DNA of 64,000 nucleotides from NCBI RefSeq assembly GCF_018691265.1, contig NW_024881300.1, positions 6,151,546 through 6,215,545 on the forward strand. Direction: 5' to 3'. The notes below the pieces were generated by a model that saw only the letters and a list, made by a program, of their open reading frames with translations, made no database searches and had not been told where the DNA came from. Shown in pieces: positions 26,141-36,876 of this stretch. The stretch comes from Tyto alba. Lineage: Eukaryota > Chordata > Aves > Strigiformes > Tytonidae. Position 1 is the stretch's first letter, and every line of letters starts with the position of its first letter. The translations under genes were made by a program, and so were the position numbers.

Positions 26141-26584
26141 TCAGGGAGCAAGGTCCCAAACCTCTCTTCTACTCCTGGTGCTGCTGCTAAAAGAAAATAC
26201 TCCTTTGTGAGGTTGGTAGGTGTGTGATTCTTTTTCTACCTCACATACTGTTAGCTTATAGACTACATAATTAGGATTTTTGGTATGTGATTCCTGTAAG
26301 GTATCTTGCTCTGCAAAAGATGAAATTTGTGCATAAATACGATTCACCAAATTGCTCCTATAAAATGATAAATTACCAAGTATTACTGTTACAATTTCTC
26401 TTTTCACTTGGATATTAATAACTTTCATACCAAGCTTGTCACTGCAACTGTTCTTTACTTTGTTGGCAGTGGAGAGGGAAATTCCAAGTAATATATGTAT
26501 TTCTAGGGCATATTGTACATAATAGGTGTCTTCGAAAAATATTTCATTAACTATATTCAACATATTATTTAAAATATTGTCCAT
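26141..26584 (-). other. unidentified 147-codon ORF, possibly noncoding
   Basis: The longest open frame in AT-rich (non-repeat) sequence in the window. It runs on the minus strand from ATG at 26584 to TGA at 26141, and the upstream frame is closed by a stop only six codons before the ATG. The predicted product is mixed in composition, not low-complexity. It has a central stretch of alternating hydrophobic and polar residues (around residues 50-75) that could form beta strands and a Ser/Arg-rich tail, with no signal peptide and no family I can name. On the same strand AATAAA lies at 26051-26056, about 85 nt beyond the stop. Against a gene: no clear promoter, weak splice context, AT-driven codon use and no neighbours. 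It could be a chance frame, a single-exon gene or a relic. Confidence 0.2.
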
Positions 26585-29180
26585 TTTGGAGAAACCTGTT
26601 CATTATCACACTTTCTGAACTTGAAAATATGGATGCAGTACTACCTGTTTTGATCAGTAGAATGACCCAGAGGTCATTTAGCACTGCGCTTCCACTACGC
26701 AAAGTATTTTTGGCTTTTTTTGATCCACTTACATTCACAGTTAAAAATGTCAGGGGTATTCTTGTTCTTAATAAGAATATTTCTCATTTATAAGCTTTCT
26801 AGAGTAAATCTTTAAAAGTTAATGTGAATTTGAGTTTTGGTGAACACTTTCAAGGAGTTCCAAAATGACAGACAAAAGCAACATTTAAAAATACTCTGCA
26901 TTCCTCATACGATGGCATTCATGTACATGGTCAAACAGTATGTACTGTATGAGGTGAGGTTTTTATTAGCTTCAGTCACTGCTTTTTCCCACCATATTTA
27001 GCTCTTAAAAGCAGTTTCACAATATCCTGGAGTTGAAAGGGCACAGCGATGCTAAAATGAGGAAAATGTGATAAGCATGCATGATGTGGGATTAGTTATA
27101 GATTCTCACAGGTACCTAAATTCTAATATTTAGAGCATCTATTTCCACCCACCCCTTAAAACTTACACACATGTGGAGATGACTCAAAGTATCCTAGCAG
27201 GAGTGAGTCCAGTACTCTTACTGGACATGTATTGGTTGAGTTCAGCGTTAAGTATTTTACGTAGTGCCTGGTGCATGACATTTGAGTGCTTTTGGCGATC
27301 GAGTGGCTCTTCTAAGAGTGAAGATCAGCGCAGTCCAGGTTTCTTCGCATTTTGAAGGTTTTCTTATGGTATCACACTAAAGTTGTCTTTTGATTTTTTT
27401 AAAAATATTTTTCCATTTTTTTTTTACCAATGACAAAAGAAGTAAAAGATAATGTAGAAAGGGGTTAGCTCATTTTCCCCTTCAGCCATATGCTTAAATT
27501 ACCAGGACTCTGGTACTTGCTATAATGTATAAATTGGTGTTCTAAACAAACATCTGGTTCATACTAATGGAACTTAGGGGACAGATTCCAATTTCTTCTT
27601 TATTTTTAATTCAGTCATTTCAGCCTACAGTAGTTTCTTTAGCTGGGCACAATGTAAAGATGGTGAAATAGGGATTTGTAAGAAAAGCAGTTTAATGGAA
27701 ATTGCACCAGATTACAGCACTGTATGTGACTTCTCTTTCACATTTACACCATGCAAAATGTATCTGTTCAATAAATTTGTATCAAAACAAACACTTAAGA
27801 GGACATCTGTTTCATGTGGCTGACTATCTTTTTTTTTCTTTCAGAAACAGGCCATGATTCTCAGGAGTATTTAAGTCTTCTATTTTTCTAATATGTTCCA
27901 TGGGGCTGTTTATGAATTTGTAATATGTGCTGTATTGCAAGGAGTTTTGAAAAATTTTGCACAGCAGCATGTTTTCCTTGTTTCTTGTTGCAATGATATG
28001 AAAACATTTCTTGATAAGACAATATAGAAATTGCAGGTTATAGCATGGTCCCTTTCTTTAACAACCTACATTGGTCCTTGAGGCAAGCTTTCTGTATATT
28101 TGAAAGGAAAAATTCTGCAAAATCAAATTAGGGGAATTTGCTGAGAAAATAAGACATATGTTGTACTATTTCATTGCCTTTCAGTTCATCGTCAGGTGAT
28201 ACGTATATTTAAGTTAGTATTATGAGTTCAGATGCTGCTTGGATGCAAGAAATTGGCATCTTTGGATTTCTATTAGACTTTCATCCTGGAGCCCGTACTG
28301 TTTCTACGGTCCTAATTTTGACTGATGGATTTGTGCTATTTCATTGATTTGCACCAGTCAGAAACGGAGCATTATTTCAGGGTGAAACTCCACTTTATGT
28401 TCACTGTATTAATCCTACATGTGTTCAATGTTGCATTTCACCTACATGACTTCTAATATGCAGCATCCTACCTAAATTTTACATTACCTCCTCAGCTTTG
28501 AGGGTCTGTAAATTGCAGTTACCTTGCAGACTAAGTAATTATGAGACATTTCTTAGGCATGTGATTTTTATGTGAACTTCATTTAAAAAAAAGTCTGAAA
28601 TAATCTTCATACTCTATATTTGATTGGGGTAATTCCCTCTTACATTTTGAGAGGATCTGTGCATATATAAGTCAGAAGGGAATGTGAGCAAAAAATACAG
28701 AAGTAGTATGAATGTGAGTTCAGGAAGAATGTGTATTGAACATCTGTCCTCTCTATCTCTTCCAACTAATTTCTCTGTGTGTTCACTAATGAGAAACTTG
28801 CGGTCTCCATGGCAACTCTTCCATTTTGCCCCTTCATTTCCTGATATGGAAAGTGAATTTCCATGTGGAAAATTGAAACAGGAAAACAAAATATCCCCCT
28901 ACCCTTCATTTCTTCTTCCTGTTCTCCCTGCCTATACCCTGACCTCTACAATCCATGTAGAATGGTTTGGCTAGGAAGCGATGTCTTGAAATACCTTCTC
29001 TCAGCAGTCCTATGCTCAGGTTACTTACACCTGAGGTGAACTAGTTTTTTTGCATGCCCTCAGTTTGAAGTGTCTTACCAGAGTGAAGATCTTCTGCTAG
29101 GTAAGAGGCATCCTCTGAGCCCTGAAGAATGGAACCCTGCAAACATTACATTTTGTTTGACCAGCTTATCCTAAGTCAGC

Positions 29181-29215
29181 AGTAACAGGGTGCCTGCTTC
29201 CTGCTCCCTGTTACT
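29181..29215. repeat. short perfect inverted repeat (10-bp stem, 15-nt loop)
   Basis: AGTAACAGGG at 29181-29190 is the exact reverse complement of CCCTGTTACT at 29206-29215, with a 15-nt pyrimidine-rich loop. Pairing does not extend beyond the 10 bp, so it does not look like a microRNA precursor. About one such stem is expected by chance in a window this long. Confidence 0.4.
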
Positions 29216-31449
29216 TGAAACTTTTGGATTTGAACAAAACCAGTTTCAGCCAGGGTTAATGCATTTGTAGATAAGAAAGGATGTACTCTAGTTATTTAAC
29301 TCAAAAATATACCTAGTGGATACTGTGGTTTGAAAGATTAATGTTCTTACAGTCTATCTTTGGTCACTGAAGGGAGGAAATGTTAGGAAAAGTTATGAGT
29401 TGTTACCTTGTAAAATGTTAAGTAATAGTTAATTGAGATACAACAAATGCCATGTTGTTTTAGTTAATCTGTTAGTGCCTCAATATGATGAGATGAATAC
29501 ATACGTTGCGATACATCTGGACACAGTGTATGATTTTTCTAGCACCTTTTATCAATGGTGAACAAATGCTCTGCTTATATGCGTAGTTTTTTGGAAAAAA
29601 ATCCAACCACCAACAATTATAACTAATAAAAATGCTACCTTAAAATTTTGCAGATTATCTTAGCACTTATTCTGCTGTGAGAAGTGATGAAACTTTCTTT
29701 TTTACTTTAAATATTTAAGTGTTCATGGATGCAAATGAGACCCAGAAAGAGAGAGTTATCACTTTCAAGTCAAGTTATGCAACTGTCTTGGAATGCAAAT
29801 ACACAATGTAGGAAGAATATTAGGGTCATGCTTTCTTTAGTATTTGCTTTAGGCTTAGTGTAACGTTGGCTGATTGTGTGGGAACTGAAATACAAGGAAA
29901 ATGTTTATCAATTTTCCTGTGACAGTATCAATAGAATATAGATTAATATATTTTCTACCAAGTCATTTCACCATTTACTTAGACAAAAGTGTATTGCACA
30001 CCCACATACTATAAACAGTTTATGTTTAAAAGTGCGTGGAATACACAATATGTGTGTGCTAGAATATTTTGAAGGTGGTTTGTGCATTAAAATATAATGA
30101 ATAAAGTATTCTTAGTCAAACCATGAAAATATTAGAGTTCTGCATAGGCTTGAAGACTTGTAGTATATGAAGTGATATTGTTTATTTTGTATAAAGACTT
30201 GAGTCTGACTCTCTAATGTGCAGGTGTACTTAAAGTATTTGTGTTTAGGTAATTGTAATTTACTTCACATAGGGTATGCATGTAGTAGTCTCATCCTAAA
30301 ATTTCATGGGGTTATTGATGAGCAGGGGCATTAAATAACAAATAGAAAAAGACCCAAACACCCTAATAAACCAAGTCCCTCTGCTCCAAACCTAAAGTTT
30401 ACATTTTTAGGTAACAGCCAAGGTTTCAGATCAGAAGCAAGTGACCAAAATGTATATAAACAAGCGAAATCAATGTAGACTTCTGCTATTATGTAATCCT
30501 GCCAAGGATTCTAAATGTTTTAAAAGAACCAAATAAATTAGTTGAAGCAGATGTTGTGTTCTGTGGCTATTTCTGCGTTGGGGCTGATCTAAAACTTCAG
30601 ATGAAAATATCCCCAGTCTTTGGAAAAGCTCAGTTTCTGCTTGTGTAGTGTGCCTTCAGTTGAGGTTTTGATAGGAGTCAGTATTTGCTGCCTATATACT
30701 TGCAGGAAACCTCTAGAAGTCTTGGTCAGTTCTGTGTCTGGGCATTCAAAATCAAATAGGATATCTATCATACATGTCATCGAGGTGAATTTAAGTCTTA
30801 AGAGAGAGAAATTATGGTCAGTAAGTGAAGCCTAATCCTCCGCTTGATACTGTCAGGCAGGTATGACATCATCTTCTTTTTCCATCAGACTGGTAGTGTG
30901 TTTTTGACTGAATCCAGCATCACTTTCCCTGATAGCACAGACAATCCTTCCTAGAGAATAATGAATTTTGACCCTGGTACTTTGTAAACCTCATTTCTAA
31001 AAAGCCAGAGCACCACTTTATATCTGGTCTTTAAAATATGGTTCACATATGCATAGCTGACTTCTTGTGCACTGATTTTCTTCATTTAGCATCTTCAGTT
31101 GCAATTTGTGTGTTTTCTCCTGCTGCAGTTCCCATAGAACTTAATAGGCCCTTACTGACTAAAACGGCTGCAGGTTTTGCAAGCATCTGTCATAAAATGA
31201 TAATCTTGTAATTCCTGGGAAATGCCAGAGTCTGCAGTTTCAGACAGTGTACAAAATGTTGTATAGGACTAGCAGTCCAAAACTACACCTTGTAAACCAT
31301 ACCTACTGATAGCAGGGGTGAGGGGAAAATATAAACCTAGAGAGAATCTCTATGAAGCCAGCCCACTCATTTATTTGTTTTTTTTTGTAAAACATCTGGG
31401 TTTAAAATACCAATACTATAGTCAAATGTAAAATGACAATAATGTGTCT

Positions 31450-31590
31450 CTGTATAGTACTTCTCACCCATCAGGATCCCCAAGCATTTTGTGGTGATTT
31501 ACACAACATTTACAGACTGTTTCTCATTGAAAACCAGCAATTATGCATAGCTGACTTGGTTCTGACTAGGATTAGAGCACAGTGTAACCT
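31450..31590 (+). mobile_element. possible ancient MIR-like SINE relic
   Basis: The order of motifs follows the amniote MIR core-SINE plan in diverged form: a TATAGTACTTCTCACCCATC-like start, CCCCAAGCATTTTG about 30 nt later, TTACAGACTGTTTCTCATTGA where MIR has the lower-case-mask consensus around 'tttacagatg', then GACTTGG and ACTAGGATTAGAGC near the 3' end. Divergence is high and several spacers differ in length. A profile search is needed for certainty. Confidence 0.35.
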
Positions 31591-33355
31591 GATTTTACAT
31601 TTTGAGTTCTGCTGAATTACTGTGGTTCAATTTACACTTGATTTCTATATTACAGTAAAAAGAACATAATTCTTAACTCAGACTATGGAGATCACTTTTT
31701 TTTCATGTAGTACAGTCCAAGTTCTTGTGAAGAAAATTTAATCAGTATGAAAGTGTGGTAAGCTAGAATATATTTCTTCATGTATTTTTTTTCTTCCTAT
31801 ATAGGAAAGCTAAACACAACTTGTTGTTTATTTTAGTTTAAATAACGTTGAACTCTAGCATCATTTAGGTTTATATCTAATATGGTCCAAATGCAGTTAA
31901 AGTAGCATAACTTCAAAGCCTTGATGAGGAAGGACAGCATATTTCTGTCATGAGAGCGTGGGCTAGCTGTTTTAGCCCAGGTTTACTTCAGCCTTCATCT
32001 AGCATATCTAAATCCTGCCTGTGGTCCAAAAGGAAACGCTGACACTCAGCTGAATTTATTTGTCTTCATTTATCTTTCCCCTTCCAAATTCCTTTTCATA
32101 TGGAAGAATAGCCTTATGAAAAATATTGAAAGCCATCCCAGAATGTGTGTGTGCAGGTAATACTCACTTCCTTTCTGCAAGTCATTTTGTGAGGTAATTT
32201 GCATCTCACTTCCTAGTCATCCACACAAACAAAAGGAACCATACAGTAGATTTCAGAAAGGGTTTTCTAAGAATGTGCTTTAAATAAATTTGCCAATTAC
32301 TCATTTTCATCATTGTCCCCCTCACAACTACTTCATCTTGGCAAATGTCCTGTCTTTTATAGAGTCCCTACCTTTGAAAGATCCCATCATATATCATGGC
32401 TTCTCCATGAAGCATTTTTGCACACTTAGGTGCATATGAACCTTTTCAACCTCAGATTTATCAGCTTGGTGAAGACACAGCTGACCTGACTGAGTAGTCC
32501 TGCTTTGTGTGGGAGGCTGAACACTGTATGAGCTGCAGTGGTGCCTTCTGACCAGACCTTCAAAACTGAATCCCCAAGCAACTCTTCTGTTTATATAGCA
32601 ATGCACCATTATCTTCCCATGCCCTACAGGCAAGTTGTTCTTTTAGTAAAAACTCTGGTACTTGGAGTTCTGCCTCTGAATGTCCTAGAAGTAAGTTTTT
32701 AGAAAGGTGATTTAGGATATTTAAAATTTAACCAGGGACTCAAGAAAAGAAATGGCTGGTGACATACAGGGTTTGCAAAACAGATAAGCCTCAGTGACTA
32801 GAACAAAGATGCTTTGAAGAAGTTGTGTGGCACCTCACAATGAGCACCTGTGTAACAGTCTCTCAGATCAGCTCAATTCCCAATTCGTGGCTCTGTGCTT
32901 GCATTTCATAATTTTATTATGCCCTCTCCTAAGGGGGAGTGTTGGAAGATGAATACAGTAGATGGTTCTTCTGTTCAATGTGCTTAGTTTGTTACTGTTT
33001 TTTTTTTAAGTTTCAAGATTTTAGTTTTGCTTCTGCCTTCAGGGCCTAACTAATTTGAAAGCTCACTTTTAAAATTTTAGCATACCACCATTAGTTCTTA
33101 TAATGATCATTTTCTACGAATGCTCTGTTTGCACTTGATCGTGCCAGTTATTAAACTTGTCTAGTACACTGTTAGAGTAGCCTTGCTTTTTGGTGTCTAT
33201 AACTTTGACTGGTTCCAAGGAGAAATATTTCCTTAATGTCCTGAAAAATTAGTTCTCAGAAATTTGCCTCTCTGTTATATATGGCCTGGGTTTTATGGAG
33301 GTAGTTGAAGTAATTTGTTACTTCTCCTTTATTAGTCTTTTTATTACTCTTGCCA

Positions 33356-33415
33356 CTTGTTTGTTTGTTTGTTTTTGTTTTGTTTTGTTTTTTCCCCCTC
33401 CTCCTCCCTCCCCTG
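33356..33415. repeat. A-free (GTTT)n and polypyrimidine tract
   Basis: Sixty bases without an A: GTTT/GTTTT units up to about 33391, followed by a C/T-only run (CCCCCTCCTCCTCCCTCCCC type) up to 33414. A polypyrimidine run like this can adopt triplex structure in supercoiled DNA, and it resembles a strong splice-acceptor tract, but no clear exon follows directly. Confidence 0.8.
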
Positions 33416-34720
33416 AACAAATCTGTATCCCACTGGGGGCCCGCTTCTCCTGAAGGGCTGCCCAGATGGAGCCAGCGAAGCTGTGCCCAGCAAGCCGGAC
33501 ACGGGTGTGTGGGTGAGTGGGATGAATTGGGTTGCGCAGGGTCACAGGACCTCTGTAGCATGGCCTACTCCTAAGGCTGCTACTGCTGACAGCATTGCTG
33601 CTGGAGCAAGGGCAATTAGTTATTGCCAACCAAACTTCAAACAACATGTCATGAAAATGGAAAGGTTTCTTGTTAATATTTTCAGATGCAGAAATGTGTG
33701 TGTGTTTAACCAAACCACTTAAATCCCAGGAATACCCAGCAGATGGCAGTTTGATCTAATATGTGTCTATTGGATTTACATGGGACTAAAAAGCTTTAAA
33801 TATTTATCCAGATTCAATAAAACTGTACTCATCAAATCATATGCTTACAGTTCTTTCAGTACATTGAAATGGCATTAAACTGGTAGTCTAGCTTCCTATA
33901 GTGTTTGGTTATATAAAAGCTGATATTTTGAGTCTTGACTTAAACCCATAAAACTAGGCTGAGTCTTTGCCAGTCCCTGCAATAAACTTATGGAGTTTAA
34001 AATCACTAAAAAAAAAAACCAAAAACCTCTTAAAGACTAAATAGCACAGTTTTGTCATCTTGTCTTATACTCAGTGTTTGTGAAGAATCTCTTTTTGTGC
34101 AAAAGCCCATCTGTGTCTGGGATAGCTAGGAAACCGTGGAAGAGTTTAATTCTTATATACATCCAGATAGCTGCATGTTTGTACATGTGAGGAAGTATAA
34201 AAGATAGTATTAAAGCAGTAAATTGGACCGTGCCTATAGTTCTCTAATATAAACTGTGAAAAGAATTCTTTTTATATCATTCTGCTATAGTTGAACAGAG
34301 GTGAGTATGGTATGCACACTTAAACTTTAAAATACAAAAAAATGCAACTGCAACATATAGTTAAATGTTGTACTGGAATTCTGCACATATGCATTGTTAT
34401 GGCTCTGTTGTTTGTTCTTGTTGCTAATTACTGTGGTTTCTGACCCTCATTTTCCACTTACTAAGGAAAGAAACAGAAATACGGCTTGATTTTGTGCTTC
34501 TTGTCAGAGCATATGTATGTGTCTATGTCTGTGAACCCCACCTAATGGTTCTTGTTCTGTGGTCACCTAGTAGACAGAGTTCTACAGTACTATTTGTGAT
34601 CCTGAAAGTAGTTACTGAGGTCATGTAGAAGAAAATGGCACCAAAACTTAACGAGCCAGGGAAGCTGTGTAACTTCACTGAAATGTAATGCATAATAATT
34701 ATTGCAAAAGCAGTACAGGT
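33416..34720. other. no gene recognised; GC-richer first 200 bp
   Basis: 33416-33610 is markedly GC-richer than its surroundings and contains a CAG/ATGG junction (33464-33469) and a GTGAGTGGG donor-like site starting at 33512. No exon can be asserted. The rest, to 34720, is ordinary AT-rich DNA with an A-run at 34008-34017. Confidence 0.5.
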
Positions 34721-35305
34721 TGTTGTGGTTTAGCCCCAGCTGGCAACTAAAAGCTACACAGCCACTCGCTCACTCCCCCCACAGTGGGACGGGGAAGTGA
34801 ATCGGAAGAGTAAAAGTGAGAAAGCTCATGGGTTGAGATAAAGACGGTTCAATAGGTAAAGCAAAAGCCACACACGCGAGCAAAGCAAACCAAGGAATTA
34901 ATTCCCAGCTTCCCCTGGGCGGGCGGGTGCTCGGCCACCCCCAGGACAGCCGGGCTCCACCACCTGTCACGGTGACTTGGGAAGACAAACGCCATCGCTC
35001 CAAACATCCCCCCTTCCTCCTTCTCCCCCCGGCTCTATATGCTGAGCATGACGCCGTACGGTCTGGGATGTCCCTCGGTCAGTTGGGGTCGGCTGTCCTG
35101 GCTGTGTCCCCTCCCAGCTCCTTGTGCCCCCCCGGCCCCTCGGGTGGGGTGAGGAGCAGGAAAGGCCTTGACTCTGTGTGAGCACGGCTCAGCAGGAACC
35201 AAACGTCCCTGTGTTATCAGTGCTGTTTGCAGCACAGATCCAGAACACAGCCCCATGCCAGCGACTGTGAAGAAAATTAACTCTACCCCAGCCAAAAGCG
35301 GCACA
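34721..35305 (-). mobile_element. solo LTR of an avian endogenous retrovirus (ERVL-type)
   Basis: A 585-bp LTR on the minus strand. Read on minus, it starts TGTGCCGC at 35305 and ends AAACCACAACA at 34721, with the TG...CA ends required by integrase. The flanks are CAGGT (34716-34720) and CAGGA (35306-35310), a 5-bp target-site duplication with one mismatch. Five bases is the size made by ERVL-class integrases. On minus, a TATA-like ATATAGAG lies at 35033-35040 and an ATTGAA, probably a decayed ATTAAA poly(A) signal, at 34848-34853. I recognise the sequence as one of the common bird LTR families by its conserved 3' end and pyrimidine-rich purine-rich switch. No internal retroviral sequence flanks it, so it is a solo LTR left by LTR-LTR recombination. 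Confidence 0.88.
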
Positions 35306-36329
35306 CAGGATAATCAGTGCAGTAGGCAAAAACCAAGAAAAGAAGCTGGTTTTTCTGAATGCTTCCTTACTTAACTATAGTTTTAGAATACATCAAAGTA
35401 GTGAAGTGCTCACCTAAAGAATTGGATTTTATTTTGGTCAAACCGTTTCTCATTCTTAGCAACATCGGTTTTCATGTGGGAAAATTTCAAATTCTGAAAC
35501 TTTCTTGTTCCTCTGTAAATGTCTATCAAACTCAATTTACCGAGGCCTTTAAGATGTGGCTTCATTTGGTCTGGTTTCTTGAGTTCTGTGTTTCTTTCCA
35601 ATAAACATTTCATTTAGATAATTTCTTTACAATTATTTAAATACTTATTTTGAATACTTTAGTTACTTAAATTAAAGAGCCATGGGGACCTCTGAAACAG
35701 AAACACAAGTTGCACCTCTTCTTCATCAGAAAAGATGCTACACTTTATAACATCTGTGGTCTTCACCTACAGTCCTGCTTGTGCCTAGGTTGGAAACGTT
35801 CAAATACTGGTTTGACAAATAAGTATTTTAATAGTTATTGGCAAAGAGAACAATAATATAGATTGATGGGATGGAGTTTTTATTCTCTGGTTTTTTTGAC
35901 ATGCTGTTACTTAAATATGATTATTGTCCAGGCTAGAAATTAGTCTTTGCATTTCTGCTCGGTTTTCTAGGACCTGACCAGGAAAACTCAACCAAACCTC
36001 CTAACCCTCAGTTATGTGGTTGTTTTCCAGCTTGATGCTGGACCACTAGAACAAGATACCTGGCGAAAATAGTACAGATTTTTTTTTTTTTTTAAACTTA
36101 ATTTAATAGTTTATGGTTAAATGCAAAGGGTCAAAGGGGATATCCAATGCTTTTACTTTATAGTTGGATTTCCCCCTATCATAGCAGCACTTGCAAATGC
36201 TGCTGTCTTGATTGTAATTCTTCAGTTTGTATGGAGAGACGCAAAATCATCTTAAAGTGAAAAGGAATACTTTACTTGCATTAAGAAATTCATAGGTTGC
36301 ATCAAGAGAAGTGTGGCCAGCAGTTAAAG
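35306..36329. other. AT-rich DNA between LTR and CR1, no gene recognised
   Basis: About 1 kb between the solo LTR and the second young CR1. It contains overlapping open frames on both strands near 35359-35613 (67-81 codons, mutually antisense) with no recognisable product, and a T-run at 36080-36093. Confidence 0.55.
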
Positions 36330-36876
36330 GCCCCTCTGCTCCGCTCTGGGGAGACCCCCCTGCAGTGCCGGGGCCAGCTCTGGGGCCCCCAACAGCAGAA
36401 GGACACGGAGCTGCTCGAGCGGGGCCAGAGGAGGCCACGAAGATGCTGGGGGGGCTGGAGCAGCTCCCCTGGGAGGCCGGGCTGAGAGAGTTGGGGGGTT
36501 CAGCCTGGAGAAGAGAAGGCTCCGGGGAGACCTTTGAGCGGCCTCCCAGGGCTTAAAGGGGGGACAGGAAAGGTGGGGAGGGACTCTTCATTGGGGGGTG
36601 TGGGGATAGGAGGAGCAGTAATGGTTTTAAACTGAAAGAAGGTATATTTAGATCAGATATAAGGAAGAAATTCTTCTCTGTGAGGGTGGCTGAGACGCTG
36701 GCAGAGGTTGCCCAGAGCAGCTGTGGCTGCCCCCTCCCTGGAAGGGTTCAAGGCCAGGTTGGACGGGGCTGGGAGCCCCCTGGGCTGGGGGAAGGGGGCC
36801 CTGCCCGGGGCAGGGGGGGTGGAACTGGATGATCTTTAAGGTCCCTTCCAACCCAAACCATTCTGTGATTCCATGA
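36330..36876 (+). mobile_element. CR1 LINE, 5'-truncated, young subfamily
   Basis: 547 bp matching the CR1 at 6479-7012 at about 97% by hand comparison (roughly 15 differences), including about 200 bp around 36550-36740 with essentially none. It starts abruptly at the CCCCTCTGCTCCGCTCTGGGG segment, so it is truncated further downstream than the first copy. It ends with the CR1 3' signature GGATGATCTTTAAGGTCCC and ACCATTCTGTGATTCCATGA at 36832-36876. It keeps the better form of the 3' end (two terminal ATTCY-type units). The coding remnant (LRELGG...EKRREGSGET) is frameshifted compared with the first copy by loss of one G near 36495. Confidence 0.95.

Larger units (their letters stand above)
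26011..33355. other. AT-rich unique DNA, no gene recognised apart from the ORF and relic listed
   Basis: Apart from the 147-codon frame at 26141-26584 and a MIR-like relic near 31450-31590, this stretch holds no recognisable gene or element. A 10-bp perfect stem-loop lies at 29181-29215. Short T-runs occur at 27416-27424 and 33000-33008. Confidence 0.55.

Noticed and set aside
34770..35304. ORFs of 68-89 codons on both strands at 34.8-35.3 kb
   Set aside because: All lie inside the 585-bp solo LTR and have no retroviral protein motif.
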